Shown: piece after piece, positions 37,333 through 45,132 of the stretch
How positions within the stretch are numbered: the stretch's first letter is position 1
How the letters are laid out: each line of letters opens with the position of its first letter
NCBI GenBank assembly: GCA_965278965.1
Contig: OZ257127.1
Location: 1,798,001 to 1,862,000 of the forward strand
Direction: 5' to 3'
From: UBA10649 sp965278965
GTDB taxonomy: Bacteria; Actinomycetota; Actinomycetes; S36-B12
DNA length: 64,000 nucleotides
The notes under the pieces: model-generated
Databases searched by the model: none
What the model saw: the letters and a program-made list of their open reading frames with translations, nothing else
Told to the model about the DNA's origin: nothing
Made by a program: the position numbers and the translations under genes

Positions 37333-37533
37333 CTAGTTCCAGCCGCGGTGCTCGGCTCGTACGTGCTCGTCCATGAGCGCCGCCAGCTCCCGGTGCGCGT
37401 CCGACTGGCGACGGAAGGCTCCGGTCGCGTTGTAGTCGCACTCGGGGTTCGGGCAGTCGATGACGTACTGCGCTTGCAACTCGTTGGCCTGCTCGCCTCG
37501 GCGGATCACGTATCGGTCGTCCGATGTCGTCAC
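37333..37533 (-). CDS. 66-residue protein with CxxxxC motif
   Basis: Read from GTG 37533 behind GAGGAGGCCGAC, a strong ribosome site. The protein is polar, with CPNPEC and a helical RRQSDAHRELAALMDEHVRA tail ending in HRGWN. Two Cys and two or three His could bind zinc. The longer upstream frame lacks a start with a ribosome site. No family recognised. It converges on the usp gene. Confidence 0.6.
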   Translation of the reverse strand: MTTSDDRYVIRRGEQANELQAQYVIDCPNPECDYNATGAFRRQSDAHRELAALMDEHVRAEHRGWN

Positions 37534-37723
37534 GTCGGCCTCCTCGCGTCGAGGCACATTGTCCCTCGCCACACCGGGGCGTGGGCTCAGCGGGTCGGGT
37601 CGGCCCCTCATGGCTAACAGGTCGCCTCGGCCGGCAGCCTCGTCCGTGGCCAGTGGCGGCGTACCGCCGACGATGCATGTTCGGGCTGTAGCGTGAGCGC
37701 TTCGATCGTGACTGGGAGTACCT

Positions 37724-38569
37724 GTGCCGCGCATCCTCGACTACAACGGCCGTGAGGCAATCCGCACAGTGACGGTGGCCGACATCGTCGGCCTGAAGTC
37801 GCAGGGCAGGCAGCTCGCCCAGGTGACGGCGTCGACGCCCGCGGAGGCTGCGGCCGCGGAGGCCGCCGGCGTCGAGATGGTGGTCTGCATGTCTGACTTC
37901 GTTCCGGCTGTGCGGGCCGGGTCGCAGCGCGTCTTCCTGACCGCGGCGATCGACTTCTCCGGTGCTGTCACGAGTGACGACCTGCTGCGCGATGCGCTCT
38001 CGGCTCTAGGCGCTGGTGCGGACGCCGTGATCACTGCGCGCGGCCTCGACGGCGTGCGTCGCCTGGCGCATGAGGAGATTCCCGTCATGGGTCATCTCGG
38101 CTTCGTGCCGAAGAAGTCCACGCTCTTCGGTGGCGTCCGCGCCGTGGGCCGCACGGCTCCTGAAGCCCTCGCACTGTGGCGGAAGTTCCAGGACCTCGAG
38201 GAGGCGGGCGCGTTCGCGGTCGAGTGCGAGCTCATCCCCGCCGAGGTCATGCGCGAGATTCACGCGCGCACGGGGCTCGCGACGATCTCGCTCGGCTCGG
38301 GGCCACACGCGGACGTCCAGTTCCTGTTCACCAGCGACATCTGCGGCGAGAGCGAGCGCCAGCCGCGCCACGCCCGCGCGTACGCCGACCTCGCAGCGTT
38401 GCACCGCCAGATCGATGCCGAGCGCGTGCGCGCACTCACCGAGTTCCGCGCCGACGTCGCTCGCGGCGCGTTCCCGTCCGACACCGAGGTCTCGCGGATC
38501 GAGGCGGCCGAGCTCGACGGCTTCGTGGCCTCGCTGGAGCGCGGGCCGGGGGCACCGCAGGAGCAATAG
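37724..38569 (+). CDS. PanB-like ketopantoate hydroxymethyltransferase homologue
   Basis: 281 residues from GTG 37724 (GGGAGTACCT upstream). The middle matches PanB: PVMGHLGFVPKKSTLFGG, VGRTAPEALALW, AFAVECELIPAEVMREI and ATISLGSGPHADVQFLF in the places of PanB's GHvGLtPQ, AGaf.lVlE and TIGIGAG motifs. The first metal-ligand region differs: where PanB has a GDS motif this protein reads MVVCMSDFVPA. It may therefore catalyse a different aldol-type reaction. PanB/PEP-mutase superfamily assignment is firm; the reaction is not. Confidence 0.72.
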   Translation: MPRILDYNGREAIRTVTVADIVGLKSQGRQLAQVTASTPAEAAAAEAAGVEMVVCMSDFVPAVRAGSQRVFLTAAIDFSGAVTSDDLLRDALSALGAGADAVITARGLDGVRRLAHEEIPVMGHLGFVPKKSTLFGGVRAVGRTAPEALALWRKFQDLEEAGAFAVECELIPAEVMREIHARTGLATISLGSGPHADVQFLFTSDICGESERQPRHARAYADLAALHRQIDAERVRALTEFRADVARGAFPSDTEVSRIEAAELDGFVASLERGPGAPQEQ

Positions 38570-38605
38570 GCCGCCTGCCTAGCCCTCTTATCAGGGACTT
38601 CGTGG

Positions 38606-38678
38606 TGCGCCCGGCAAGATTCGAACTTGCAACCTTCTGATCCGTAGTCAGATGCTCTATCCGTTGAGCTACGGGCGC
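38606..38678 (-). tRNA. tRNA-Arg (anticodon ACG)
   Basis: 73 nt on the minus strand. The acceptor stem GCGCCCG pairs at both ends, the anticodon stem TCTGA/TCAGA encloses the loop CTACGGA, and GTTCGAATC forms the T-loop. Anticodon ACG is modified to ICG by TadA, encoded at 13818-14291. No CCA is encoded. Confidence 0.95.
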
Positions 38679-38772
38679 ATGGCCGCGAACGGCCGACGGG
38701 AAGTCTAGCGGCCGGTTCCTGCCCGGGTGAAATGGCCCGGTGGTAGACACCCGGAGGCCCGCGCGACGCCGG

Positions 38773-38778
38773 TAGCCT
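38773..38778 (+). promoter_or_regulatory. -10 box (TAGCCT), leaderless start
   Basis: TAGCCT, 6 bases before ATG 38785. Confidence 0.5.
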
Positions 38779-38784
38779 CGGCGC

Positions 38785-39171
38785 ATGACGCCGGCGGAGG
38801 ACACGAACCGTCGCCTGCTGCGCGCCCGCGACGCGATGGATCGATCGTTCGCCGAGCCGCTGGACGTCGCCGCGCTCGCGGCCGTCGCGCACGTCTCCCC
38901 GGCGCACTTCATCCGGGTGTTCAAGGCGACCTTCGGCGAGACCCCGCACCGCTACCTTCAGCGCCGACGGATCGAGCGAGCGTCCGCCCTCCTACGCGAC
39001 ACCGACCTCAGCGTGGGCGACGTCTGCCTCGCCGTCGGCTTCACCAGCTTCTCGACGTTCACGCGAACGTTCGGGCGGATCATGGGCGAGTCGCCGTCCG
39101 CGCACCGTTCGCGCAGTCAGACTCCCGCCGTGCCGACCTGCTTCGCCATGGCGTGGACCCGGCCGGCCTGA
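38785..39171 (+). CDS. AraC-family transcriptional regulator, short type
   Basis: 128 residues that contain only the two-HTH AraC DNA-binding domain: PLDVAALAAVAHVSPAHFIRVFK then TDLSVGDVCLAVGFTSFSTFTRTF. There is no sensor domain, as in the SoxS/MarA-like class. It leads a small cluster with a VOC protein and a YdeI-like protein, which it probably controls. A TAGCCT -10 box lies 6 bases before ATG 38785. Confidence 0.9.
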   Translation: MTPAEDTNRRLLRARDAMDRSFAEPLDVAALAAVAHVSPAHFIRVFKATFGETPHRYLQRRRIERASALLRDTDLSVGDVCLAVGFTSFSTFTRTFGRIMGESPSAHRSRSQTPAVPTCFAMAWTRPA

Positions 39172-39224
39172 CACCCTCAATGGATCGAGCAGTTTCGGAC
39201 AAGCGCCGGAGCGTCGCGCAGGGC

Positions 39225-39230
39225 TAGCGT
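39225..39230 (+). promoter_or_regulatory. -10 box (TAGCGT), leaderless start
   Basis: TAGCGT, 6 bases before ATG 39237. Confidence 0.5.
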
Positions 39231-39236
39231 CGCCGC

Positions 39237-39653
39237 ATGCTCACATCGATCAAGCTCACGCAGCTCTACGTCCTCGACCAGGACCAGGCCCTCGACTTCT
39301 ACGTCGGGACGCTCGGGTTCGAGGTCCACACCGACGCCGATCTCGGCTTCATGCGCTGGCTCACGGTGTGCTTGCCGGGCCAGCCCGAGCGGGAGATCCT
39401 GCTCGAGGTCCCCGGGCCGCCCGCGCTCAGCCCGGAGGTCGCGGCGCAGATGCGCGACGCCCTCACAAAGGGGGCGGCCGGCGGCTGGATCTCCCTGACC
39501 ACCGACGACGCGTTCGCGATGGCCGACGAGCTGCGCTCGAAGGGCGTCGACTTCACCGACGAGCCTAGCCAGAAGCCGTACGGCATCGACTTCGGTATCA
39601 GGGACCCGTTCGGGAACAAGCTACGGATCGGCCAGCTGTTCGGGGGTCAGTGA
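39237..39653 (+). CDS. VOC (glyoxalase/bleomycin-resistance fold) protein
   Basis: 138 residues. Paired beta-alpha-beta-beta-beta modules: IKLTQLYVLDQDQALDFYVG and the second-half GIDFGIRDPFGNKLRI with the usual RDPFGN. Likely metal positions include a Glu in REILLEVPG. The substrate is unknown; these proteins bind or isomerise small molecules, or confer drug resistance. It is followed after one base by the YdeI-like gene. Confidence 0.85.
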   Translation: MLTSIKLTQLYVLDQDQALDFYVGTLGFEVHTDADLGFMRWLTVCLPGQPEREILLEVPGPPALSPEVAAQMRDALTKGAAGGWISLTTDDAFAMADELRSKGVDFTDEPSQKPYGIDFGIRDPFGNKLRIGQLFGGQ

Positions 39654-39654
39654 C

Positions 39655-40107
39655 ATGGCGGCCAAGGCGCTGACGGTGAAGGCCGTCCTCGAGCCGAAAG
39701 GCCCGGCCGCCGCGCTCATCCTCACCGACGACCAGGTGGCATCGCTCGGCGGCGGCAAGACGCCGCCCGTCCTTCTCACTATCGGCGGCCGGACGGTTCA
39801 GGCGCGAGTCGGCCGCATGGGTGGGGAGAACCTGCTCGGGCTGAGCAAGGCGCAGCGAGCCGAGCTCGGGGTCGAGCCCGGACAGGCCGTGACCGCGACG
39901 ATCGTGCTCGACGACGAGCCGCGCGACGTCGAGGTGCCGCCGGCGCTCGCCGCGGCGCTGGCCGCGGACCCGGCTGCGAAGAAGGCGTGGGACGCGCTGG
40001 CGTTCTCGCATCGCAAGGAGCACGCCCGGTCGGTGGCCGAGGCGAAGAAGGACGAGACCCGCGACCGCCGCGTCGCGAAGGTCATCGAGACCCTCCACGG
40101 CGCCTGA
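39655..40107 (+). CDS. YdeI/OmpD-associated (DUF1905) family protein
   Basis: 150 residues. The N-terminal barrel (FEL-like strands: AAALILTDDQVASLGG, PPVLLTIGGRTVQAR) fits DUF1905, and the C-terminal helices (PAAKKAWDALAFSHRKEHARSV) are the YdeI/OmpD-associated motif. This AraC-VOC-YdeI order recurs in actinobacteria. The function is unknown. It is followed directly by a long palindrome. Confidence 0.82.
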   Translation: MAAKALTVKAVLEPKGPAAALILTDDQVASLGGGKTPPVLLTIGGRTVQARVGRMGGENLLGLSKAQRAELGVEPGQAVTATIVLDDEPRDVEVPPALAAALAADPAAKKAWDALAFSHRKEHARSVAEAKKDETRDRRVAKVIETLHGA

Positions 40108-40111
40108 CCCC

Positions 40112-40171
40112 CCGATTCCATACGCCAGCGTCACAACACGGCGCTGGAACGACGCTGGCGTATGGAATCGG
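40112..40171. repeat. Long palindrome with CGATTCCATACGCCAGCGTC arms (copy 1)
   Basis: A perfect 21-bp inverted repeat (40112-40132 and 40151-40171) with an 18-base loop, directly after the YdeI-like stop codon. The same arm sequence recurs at 57624-57683. Probably a transcription terminator or a small palindromic repeat element. Confidence 0.85.
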
Positions 40172-40174
40172 CCG

Positions 40175-40207
40175 GAACGCGCTGCGCGCGTGGCGGAGGC
40201 AGGGGGA
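40175..40207. repeat. 33-bp direct repeat, copy 1
   Basis: Identical over 33 bases to 40247-40279, which runs into the tRNA-Ser 3' end. The repeat begins GAACGCGCTGCGCGCGTGGC. Confidence 0.85.
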
Positions 40208-40246
40208 GCCGTCGCTGGCGCTCCTCCCAAATCCGAGGGGCCAGCC

Positions 40247-40279
40247 GAACGCGCTGCGCGCGTGGCGGAGGCAGGGGGA
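40247..40279. repeat. 33-bp direct repeat, copy 2 (includes tRNA-Ser 3' end)
   Basis: Bases 40266-40279 of this copy are the last 14 nt of tRNA-Ser(GCU). Offset from copy 1 is 72 bases. Confidence 0.85.
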
Positions 40280-40355
40280 TTTGAACCCCCGATGGGCTTG
40301 AGACCCAAACCGCATTAGCAGTGCGGCGCCATAGACCGGGCTAGGCGATGCCTCC
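40266..40355 (-). tRNA. tRNA-Ser (anticodon GCU)
   Basis: 90 nt on the minus strand. Acceptor GGAGGCA/TGCCTCC, anticodon stem CCGCA/TGCGG around the loop CTGCTAA (anticodon GCT), a long variable arm and GGTTCAAATCC T-loop, all typical of a class II serine tRNA. Its 3' end lies in a 33-bp direct repeat. Confidence 0.95.
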
Positions 40356-40408
40356 TCGCCGACCGGATCGCTCCAGCGGCGCACCAAGGATACCCACCCG
40401 CGTCACGG

Positions 40409-40414
40409 CAGAAT
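40409..40414 (+). promoter_or_regulatory. -10 box (CAGAAT), leaderless start
   Basis: CAGAAT, 7 bases before GTG 40422. It overlaps an in-frame upstream ATG (40413), which favours the GTG start. Confidence 0.4.
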
Positions 40415-40421
40415 GCACCGC

Positions 40422-41171
40422 GTGACGACTCTGGCGATCGACTGCGGCGGCGGCGGGATCAAGGCCTCCGTGCTCGACGACTCCGGCACGATGCGCGCCC
40501 AGCCAGTCCGGGTGCCGACCCCCTACCCACTCCCGCCGGACCTGTTCGTGCAGACGCTCGTCGACCTCGCCGCGCGGCTCCCGACGGCGGAACGCGTGAC
40601 CGTCGGCCTGCCGGGGATGATCCGGCACGGCGTCGTCGTGACAACCCCGCACTACGTCACGCGCTCAGGCCCGCGCACCCGCGTCCTGCCCGAGCTGGTC
40701 GAGCTGTGGGAGGGCTTCGACGCCCAGACGGCCCTCATCGAGGCGTTCGGACGGCCCACACGGGTCCTCAACGACGCCGAGGTGCACGGGGCCGGGGTCG
40801 TCTCCGGCGTCGGCCTCGAGCTCGTCCTCACCCTCGGCACCGGCCTGGGCTGCGCGATCTACGACGGCGGCCGGCTCGCCCCGCACCTGGAGCTGTCGCA
40901 GGCGCCGGTGCGCTGGGGGCTCTCGTACGACACCTACATCGGCGAGCACGAGCGACGACGGCTGGGCAACGCCATGTGGTCGCGCCGCGTGGCCAAGGTG
41001 GTCGGTGGCCTGCGCCCGGTCTTCTTGTGGGACCGGCTGTACCTCGGGGGCGGGAACTCCCGGAACATCACCGCGACGGTGCTCGGCTGGCTCGGGGACG
41101 ACGTCGTGATCGTCCCGAACTCGGCTGCCCTCGTCGGCGGCGCGCGCATCTGGCGCCTCGCCGTCGACTGA
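40422..41171 (+). CDS. ROK-family sugar kinase (polyphosphate glucokinase-like)
   Basis: 249 residues. The N-terminal phosphate loop TLAIDCGGGGIKASVLDDSG, VTVGLPGMI, the catalytic Asp in VLNDAEVHG and the nucleotide-binding LTLGTGLGCAIYDGG are those of ROK kinases of the polyphosphate glucokinase type. It likely phosphorylates glucose or a related sugar with polyphosphate or ATP; donor and substrate cannot be read from sequence. GTG 40422 is used because the -10 box covers the alternative ATG. Confidence 0.82.
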   Translation: MTTLAIDCGGGGIKASVLDDSGTMRAQPVRVPTPYPLPPDLFVQTLVDLAARLPTAERVTVGLPGMIRHGVVVTTPHYVTRSGPRTRVLPELVELWEGFDAQTALIEAFGRPTRVLNDAEVHGAGVVSGVGLELVLTLGTGLGCAIYDGGRLAPHLELSQAPVRWGLSYDTYIGEHERRRLGNAMWSRRVAKVVGGLRPVFLWDRLYLGGGNSRNITATVLGWLGDDVVIVPNSAALVGGARIWRLAVD

Positions 41172-41252
41172 CATCGGGGGCCTTGCCAGAATCGACGCCG
41201 ACGCACCCCTACGCCCGACCCCCGACCCCACACCCCGTACTGAAGGAGCCTG

Positions 41253-42302
41253 ATGGACGCCGCCGCCTACGCCGCCCCCGCCGCTGGAGCGCTGCTCGAG
41301 CCGTTCACGGTGACGCGCCGCGAGGTCGGGCCCCACGACGTCGCGATCGACATCGCGTACGCCGGCATCTGCCACTCTGACATCCACCAGGCGCGTGAGG
41401 AGTGGTTCACGTCGATCTTCCCGATGGTGCCGGGTCACGAGATCGCCGGGATCGTGACGCGGGTGGGCTCGCAGGTATCGACGTTCGCCGTCGGTGACCG
41501 CGTGGGCGTCGGCTGCTACGTCGACTCCTGCCGCGAGTGCCCGGCCTGCCTGGCCGGCGAGCAGTCCTACTGCACGGGCCACGTCGCCGCCACCTACAAC
41601 GGCACGGAGCGCGACCGCTCGACGCCGACGTACGGCGGCTACTCCACGCACATCGTCGTCGACGAGAACTACGTCCTGCGGATCCCGGACTCCCTCGCGT
41701 TGGACGTCGCCGCCCCGCTCCTGTGCGCCGGCATCACCTTGTACCAGCCGCTCGCGGAGTGGAAGGCCGGCCCGGGCGTCCGCGTCGGCATCGTCGGACT
41801 CGGCGGCCTCGGACACATGGGCGTCAAGATCGCCTCGGCCCTGGGGGCCGACGTCACGGTCATCAGCCACTCCCCGTCGAAGGAGGAGGACGCGCTGCGG
41901 CTCGGCGCCGACGCGTTCCTCGTCTCCAGCGACAAGGACGCCATGCGCGCGGCGAGCCGTTCCCTCGACCTCATCGTGAACACAGCGAGCTCGATCACCT
42001 CGCTGGACCCGTACATGCGGCTGCTCGGCCTTGACGGCACGCTCGTGATGGTCGGCCTGCCGGAGAACGCACTGTCGGTCAGCCCGTTCTCCATCGTCGC
42101 GCAGCGCCGCCGGATCTCCGGGACGAACAACGGGAGCATCCCGCAGACCCAGGAGATGCTCGACTTCTGCGGCCAGCACGGGCTCGGGGCGGAGATCGAG
42201 ACGATCGCCGTTCAGCAGGTCAACGAGGCGTGGGAGCGGGTCGTGGCGAGCGACGTGCGGTACCGCTTCGTCATCGACACGGCGTCACTCGTCGAGGGCT
42301 AG
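41253..42302 (+). CDS. Zinc-dependent NAD(P) alcohol dehydrogenase
   Basis: 349 residues of the MDR family, YahK/CAD-like. Catalytic zinc residues Cys40, His62 and Glu63 are present, the structural zinc Cys93/96/99/107 are complete, and the dinucleotide motif GIVGLGGLGHMGVKIA follows. Such enzymes reduce aldehydes with NADPH. GAAGGAGCCTG precedes ATG 41253. Its last 18 bases overlap the converging UPF0761 gene. Confidence 0.92.
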   Translation: MDAAAYAAPAAGALLEPFTVTRREVGPHDVAIDIAYAGICHSDIHQAREEWFTSIFPMVPGHEIAGIVTRVGSQVSTFAVGDRVGVGCYVDSCRECPACLAGEQSYCTGHVAATYNGTERDRSTPTYGGYSTHIVVDENYVLRIPDSLALDVAAPLLCAGITLYQPLAEWKAGPGVRVGIVGLGGLGHMGVKIASALGADVTVISHSPSKEEDALRLGADAFLVSSDKDAMRAASRSLDLIVNTASSITSLDPYMRLLGLDGTLVMVGLPENALSVSPFSIVAQRRRISGTNNGSIPQTQEMLDFCGQHGLGAEIETIAVQQVNEAWERVVASDVRYRFVIDTASLVEG

Positions 42303-43097
42303 CTGCGTGCCCGCGGCCCGCTCCTGCCGCCACTGGATCCACGTCGTCACCAGCAACGGGGCGCCGACGTAGACGACGACGTTCACCAGCAGGTAGGTGA
42401 AGATCGTGAACGTCACGCCGATCGGGCCATACTGCGCGGCCTGGTCCGAGAGCGCCGCCGGCATGTAGATCGCCGCCCACATCGTGACGATGAGGCGCCC
42501 GATGCTGCTGACGACGGCCGACGCGACGATCAGCCGGTTCGGGACGGCAGGCACGAGCAGTCGCACGCCGAACCAGTCGACGAAGAACCACAGGGAGAGC
42601 AAGGCCACGGCGGCCACGATCTCTACGACCCCGCCGTTCGTGCGATACACGTCGCGCAGCGACGACGCACCGATGAAGAGCACGACCTGAAGACCGATCC
42701 ACACCAGGCCCCGCCACGTCTGGTTCCGTCGCAGCGCAGGCACTTCGAAGATCGCCGCGTACGTGCGAGCCAGGCGCCGCGACAGCGAGAACGCCGACAG
42801 GAAAGACATGACCAGCGCCAACCACGAGATCGTCACGACGGCCGACGTCGCGGTGAACAGCGACTGGATCGCGGACCTCGCGACGTCGTCGAGCCCATAG
42901 CGGGTCGTGAACTGGTCGGCGATGAGCGTGCCGCTGTCGCTGACGAACACGGACACGAGCGCGATCACCAGCGGAAGCAGGGCGACGAACGCCTGGGCCG
43001 CAAGTCCGAAAGAACGCTCAAGCAGCTCGAGCGCGAAGAATCGCCTCAGCACGGCGACGGGATAGCTGCGCAGCACCCATGACGACAGGCCGTTCAT
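42285..43097 (-). CDS. YihY/UPF0761 family membrane protein
   Basis: 270 residues with about six membrane helices; the opening LLERSFGLAAQAFVALLPLVIALV and the final FTIFTYLLVNVVVYVGAPLLV resemble YihY (formerly wrongly called RNase BN). Function unknown. AAGGAGCGCC lies upstream of ATG 43097, and the start overlaps the stop of the next gene upstream (ATGA). Ends by overlapping the dehydrogenase gene. Confidence 0.78.
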   Translation of the reverse strand: MNGLSSWVLRSYPVAVLRRFFALELLERSFGLAAQAFVALLPLVIALVSVFVSDSGTLIADQFTTRYGLDDVARSAIQSLFTATSAVVTISWLALVMSFLSAFSLSRRLARTYAAIFEVPALRRNQTWRGLVWIGLQVVLFIGASSLRDVYRTNGGVVEIVAAVALLSLWFFVDWFGVRLLVPAVPNRLIVASAVVSSIGRLIVTMWAAIYMPAALSDQAAQYGPIGVTFTIFTYLLVNVVVYVGAPLLVTTWIQWRQERAAGTQLALDE

Positions 43098-43573
43098 GCG
43101 ACGGCGCTCCTTCGATCGACTATCCGGGAGATGCGGAGCCGATTCTGGCGTAGGACCAGCAGGAACGGCAGGTTCCCGGCAACCACGGCGAGGACGAGGG
43201 CGAGAGCCACCCACCAGAGGTTGAACGCGAACAGCGCCAGCGACGCGACGATCGACCACACGTGCACCCATTCGGCCCGGCGTACTTCGACGAGGTAGTC
43301 CGTGAGGTCCTCCCGGCCGCTGCCGCGCAGGTGGGTCTTGCTCTCGCCGCCGAAGATCGCCCCGCCCTCGGGCAGCAGGTGAGCCAGCCGCCGCACGCCG
43401 AGCCGTCGGTAGCCCTCGACCGACTCCCCCGGGAGGCGGCACACGGGGAACCGGTCACGTGACAGCCAGGAGTCGGGCCAGTGCGGGGCCCAGGCGCCGA
43501 CCGCGACCGAGATGCCGACGATCCAGATGACGTCGACCGCGATGAGGCCGAAGGTCACGCCGCCGGTCCTCAC
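43094..43573 (-). CDS. CrtO-type acyltransferase-like membrane protein
   Basis: 159 residues. An N-terminal membrane segment, then FPVCRLPGESVEGYRRLGVR, HLLPEGGAIFGGESKTHL, the acidic DYLVEVRRAEWVHVW and a final NLPFLLVLRQNRLRI, the order of conserved elements in the glycosyl-diaponeurosporenoate acyltransferase (CrtO) family. No carotenoid genes are nearby, so its substrate here is open. It is coupled to the YihY-like gene by ATGA overlap. Confidence 0.65.
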   Translation of the reverse strand: MRTGGVTFGLIAVDVIWIVGISVAVGAWAPHWPDSWLSRDRFPVCRLPGESVEGYRRLGVRRLAHLLPEGGAIFGGESKTHLRGSGREDLTDYLVEVRRAEWVHVWSIVASLALFAFNLWWVALALVLAVVAGNLPFLLVLRQNRLRISRIVDRRSAVA

Positions 43574-43582
43574 GCCAACCCC

Positions 43583-43658
43583 TCGTTGAGTGGCGGTTTG
43601 TGGTCGCCGATCAGGCGGTTTTGTCCCTTTTGGGCGTACACAAACCGCCGCTCAACGA
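43583..43658. repeat. Long palindrome TCGTTGAG...CTCAACGA
   Basis: 20-bp arms (43583-43602 and 43639-43658) with a single G:T mismatch, enclosing a second small hairpin. It lies between the CrtO-like gene and tRNA-Ser(UGA). Confidence 0.75.
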
Positions 43659-43673
43659 CAAGCGAACGCTGCG

Positions 43674-43758
43674 CGGCGAGGGAGGGATTTGAACCCCCGG
43701 AGGGTTTCCCCTCGGGCGCTTTCAAGGCGCCTGCAATCGGCCGCTCTGCCACCTCGCC
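43674..43758 (-). tRNA. tRNA-Ser (anticodon UGA)
   Basis: 85 nt on the minus strand. Acceptor GGCGAGG/CCTCGCC, anticodon stem GGCGC/GCGCC around the loop CTTGAAA (anticodon TGA), long variable arm and GGTTCAAATCC T-loop. Class II serine tRNA. Confidence 0.95.
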
Positions 43759-43791
43759 TGGTCGACCCACCGTACCGTCGGTCCCGTCCGG

Positions 43792-45132
43792 TCAGGACGC
43801 TGCGGAGCTCGGCGGCGTCCCGACGAATGCGACGTAGCTGCTGTCGACCGCGAGCACCGACCACCGGCTCCCGTCCGATCCGGTGATGACGTAGGCCGGC
43901 AGGATCAGCAGGCTGCCGTCCGGTTGCCAGTACTGCGCCACGTTCAGCTCGGCCGACTCGGCCGTGACCGCCGTCACCGGCACCGAGACGGACGGCCGCG
44001 GCGACGGACTGGGGTCCGGCACGGACGGCTGCGCCGACGGCAGGAGCGACGGCAGCAACGAGGGTGACGCGATCGGCTCGCCGGGCGCAGACGCCGATGG
44101 GATGAACGACCCGAACGTGTCCGGCGTGGCGCCGGCCGATGGCGACGACGACGAACCGTCCACCGGCTCCGGCGTCGGCGTGATGAGCGGGACGCCCGAG
44201 GGCACGGCACTCGCCGACTCCGACGGCTCGGCGGCGCTTGCCGAGATCAGCCGCGGTACCAGCGCGTTCCAGCCCGCCTGGCTTGATCGCATGACGGCCG
44301 TCCGCGCGCCGACGACCGGGTACCCCGGAACCTCGTGCAGGCCGGCCGAGAACCCGCGCGCGCTGAGGATGCCGCCGTCGGGGGCGAACGCGATCTGCCA
44401 GGACAGGCTCGTCCGTGCGCGGCCGACGGTCTGCCACGCCGTCACGAGCGTGCGGTCGGCGTACCGGTCCACCTGCCAGTCGACCGAGGACGTGTCGACG
44501 CCGATGCCACCAAGCAGCGTCGTCGCCAGCTCGATGGCCTGGCCCGACTCCAACGTCGGGCCGGTGGCCGGCGCGGTGGTGGCCGTGGCGTCGGTGAACT
44601 CCCAGCTGACGAGCGGGTCGTCCTCGACGACGAGGCTCGGTCCGGACGGCGAGCCGACGGTCCAGGTCCCCGACGCCTGGGTCGGGGTACCGACCGCACC
44701 GAAGGCGGAAGCGAGCACAGCGGCGACCTGCCCGCCGCTGATGCCCTCGCTGACGATGCGGTAGCCGGAGGCCGTCCCGGTCGTGTCGGCCAGCCCGTCG
44801 CCCGCGGTGAGCACGATTGCCGGCGAGCCGACGGAGTCCGCGGCGACCAGCAGGGCCGGGGCGGTGGCGGAGGCCGACGGCGCGGGTGAGGGCGGCAACC
44901 CCACCGGGATGGGCTCGGCCTCGGGCGACTCCTCGACGACCGGGCCGGCAGCCACGACGACCGCTGGACCGGGAGCGGTCGTGCGTCCGAGGACGACACC
45001 GCCGGCGGCCGCGGCGGCACCCACCACGACGACGAGCAGGGCGATCAGCCACCGGCGTCCCCGTCGAGCGGGCGTGCCCGTGTCCTCGTCCGCCACCTGC
45101 GCCTCCAGTACGTTGCCCGCGTGCGGCTCCAT
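43792..45132 (-). CDS. Membrane-anchored Ser/Pro-rich secreted protein
   Basis: 446 residues from ATG 45132. A cytoplasmic N terminus of about 27 residues, one membrane helix (LIALLVVVVGAAAAAGGVVLG), then Ala/Pro/Glu-rich linkers, a globular middle (about residues 120-290) and a long Ser/Pro linker before a small C-terminal domain (SLLILPAYVITGSDGSRWSVLAV). No known family. Start codons of this gene and the divergent nucleosidase overlap by 12 bases. Confidence 0.75.
   Translation of the reverse strand: MEPHAGNVLEAQVADEDTGTPARRGRRWLIALLVVVVGAAAAAGGVVLGRTTAPGPAVVVAAGPVVEESPEAEPIPVGLPPSPAPSASATAPALLVAADSVGSPAIVLTAGDGLADTTGTASGYRIVSEGISGGQVAAVLASAFGAVGTPTQASGTWTVGSPSGPSLVVEDDPLVSWEFTDATATTAPATGPTLESGQAIELATTLLGGIGVDTSSVDWQVDRYADRTLVTAWQTVGRARTSLSWQIAFAPDGGILSARGFSAGLHEVPGYPVVGARTAVMRSSQAGWNALVPRLISASAAEPSESASAVPSGVPLITPTPEPVDGSSSSPSAGATPDTFGSFIPSASAPGEPIASPSLLPSLLPSAQPSVPDPSPSPRPSVSVPVTAVTAESAELNVAQYWQPDGSLLILPAYVITGSDGSRWSVLAVDSSYVAFVGTPPSSAAS
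45109..45114 (+). promoter_or_regulatory. -10 box (TACGTT), leaderless start
   Basis: TACGTT, 6 bases before GTG 45121; it lies inside the 5' end of the divergent gene. Confidence 0.5.
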
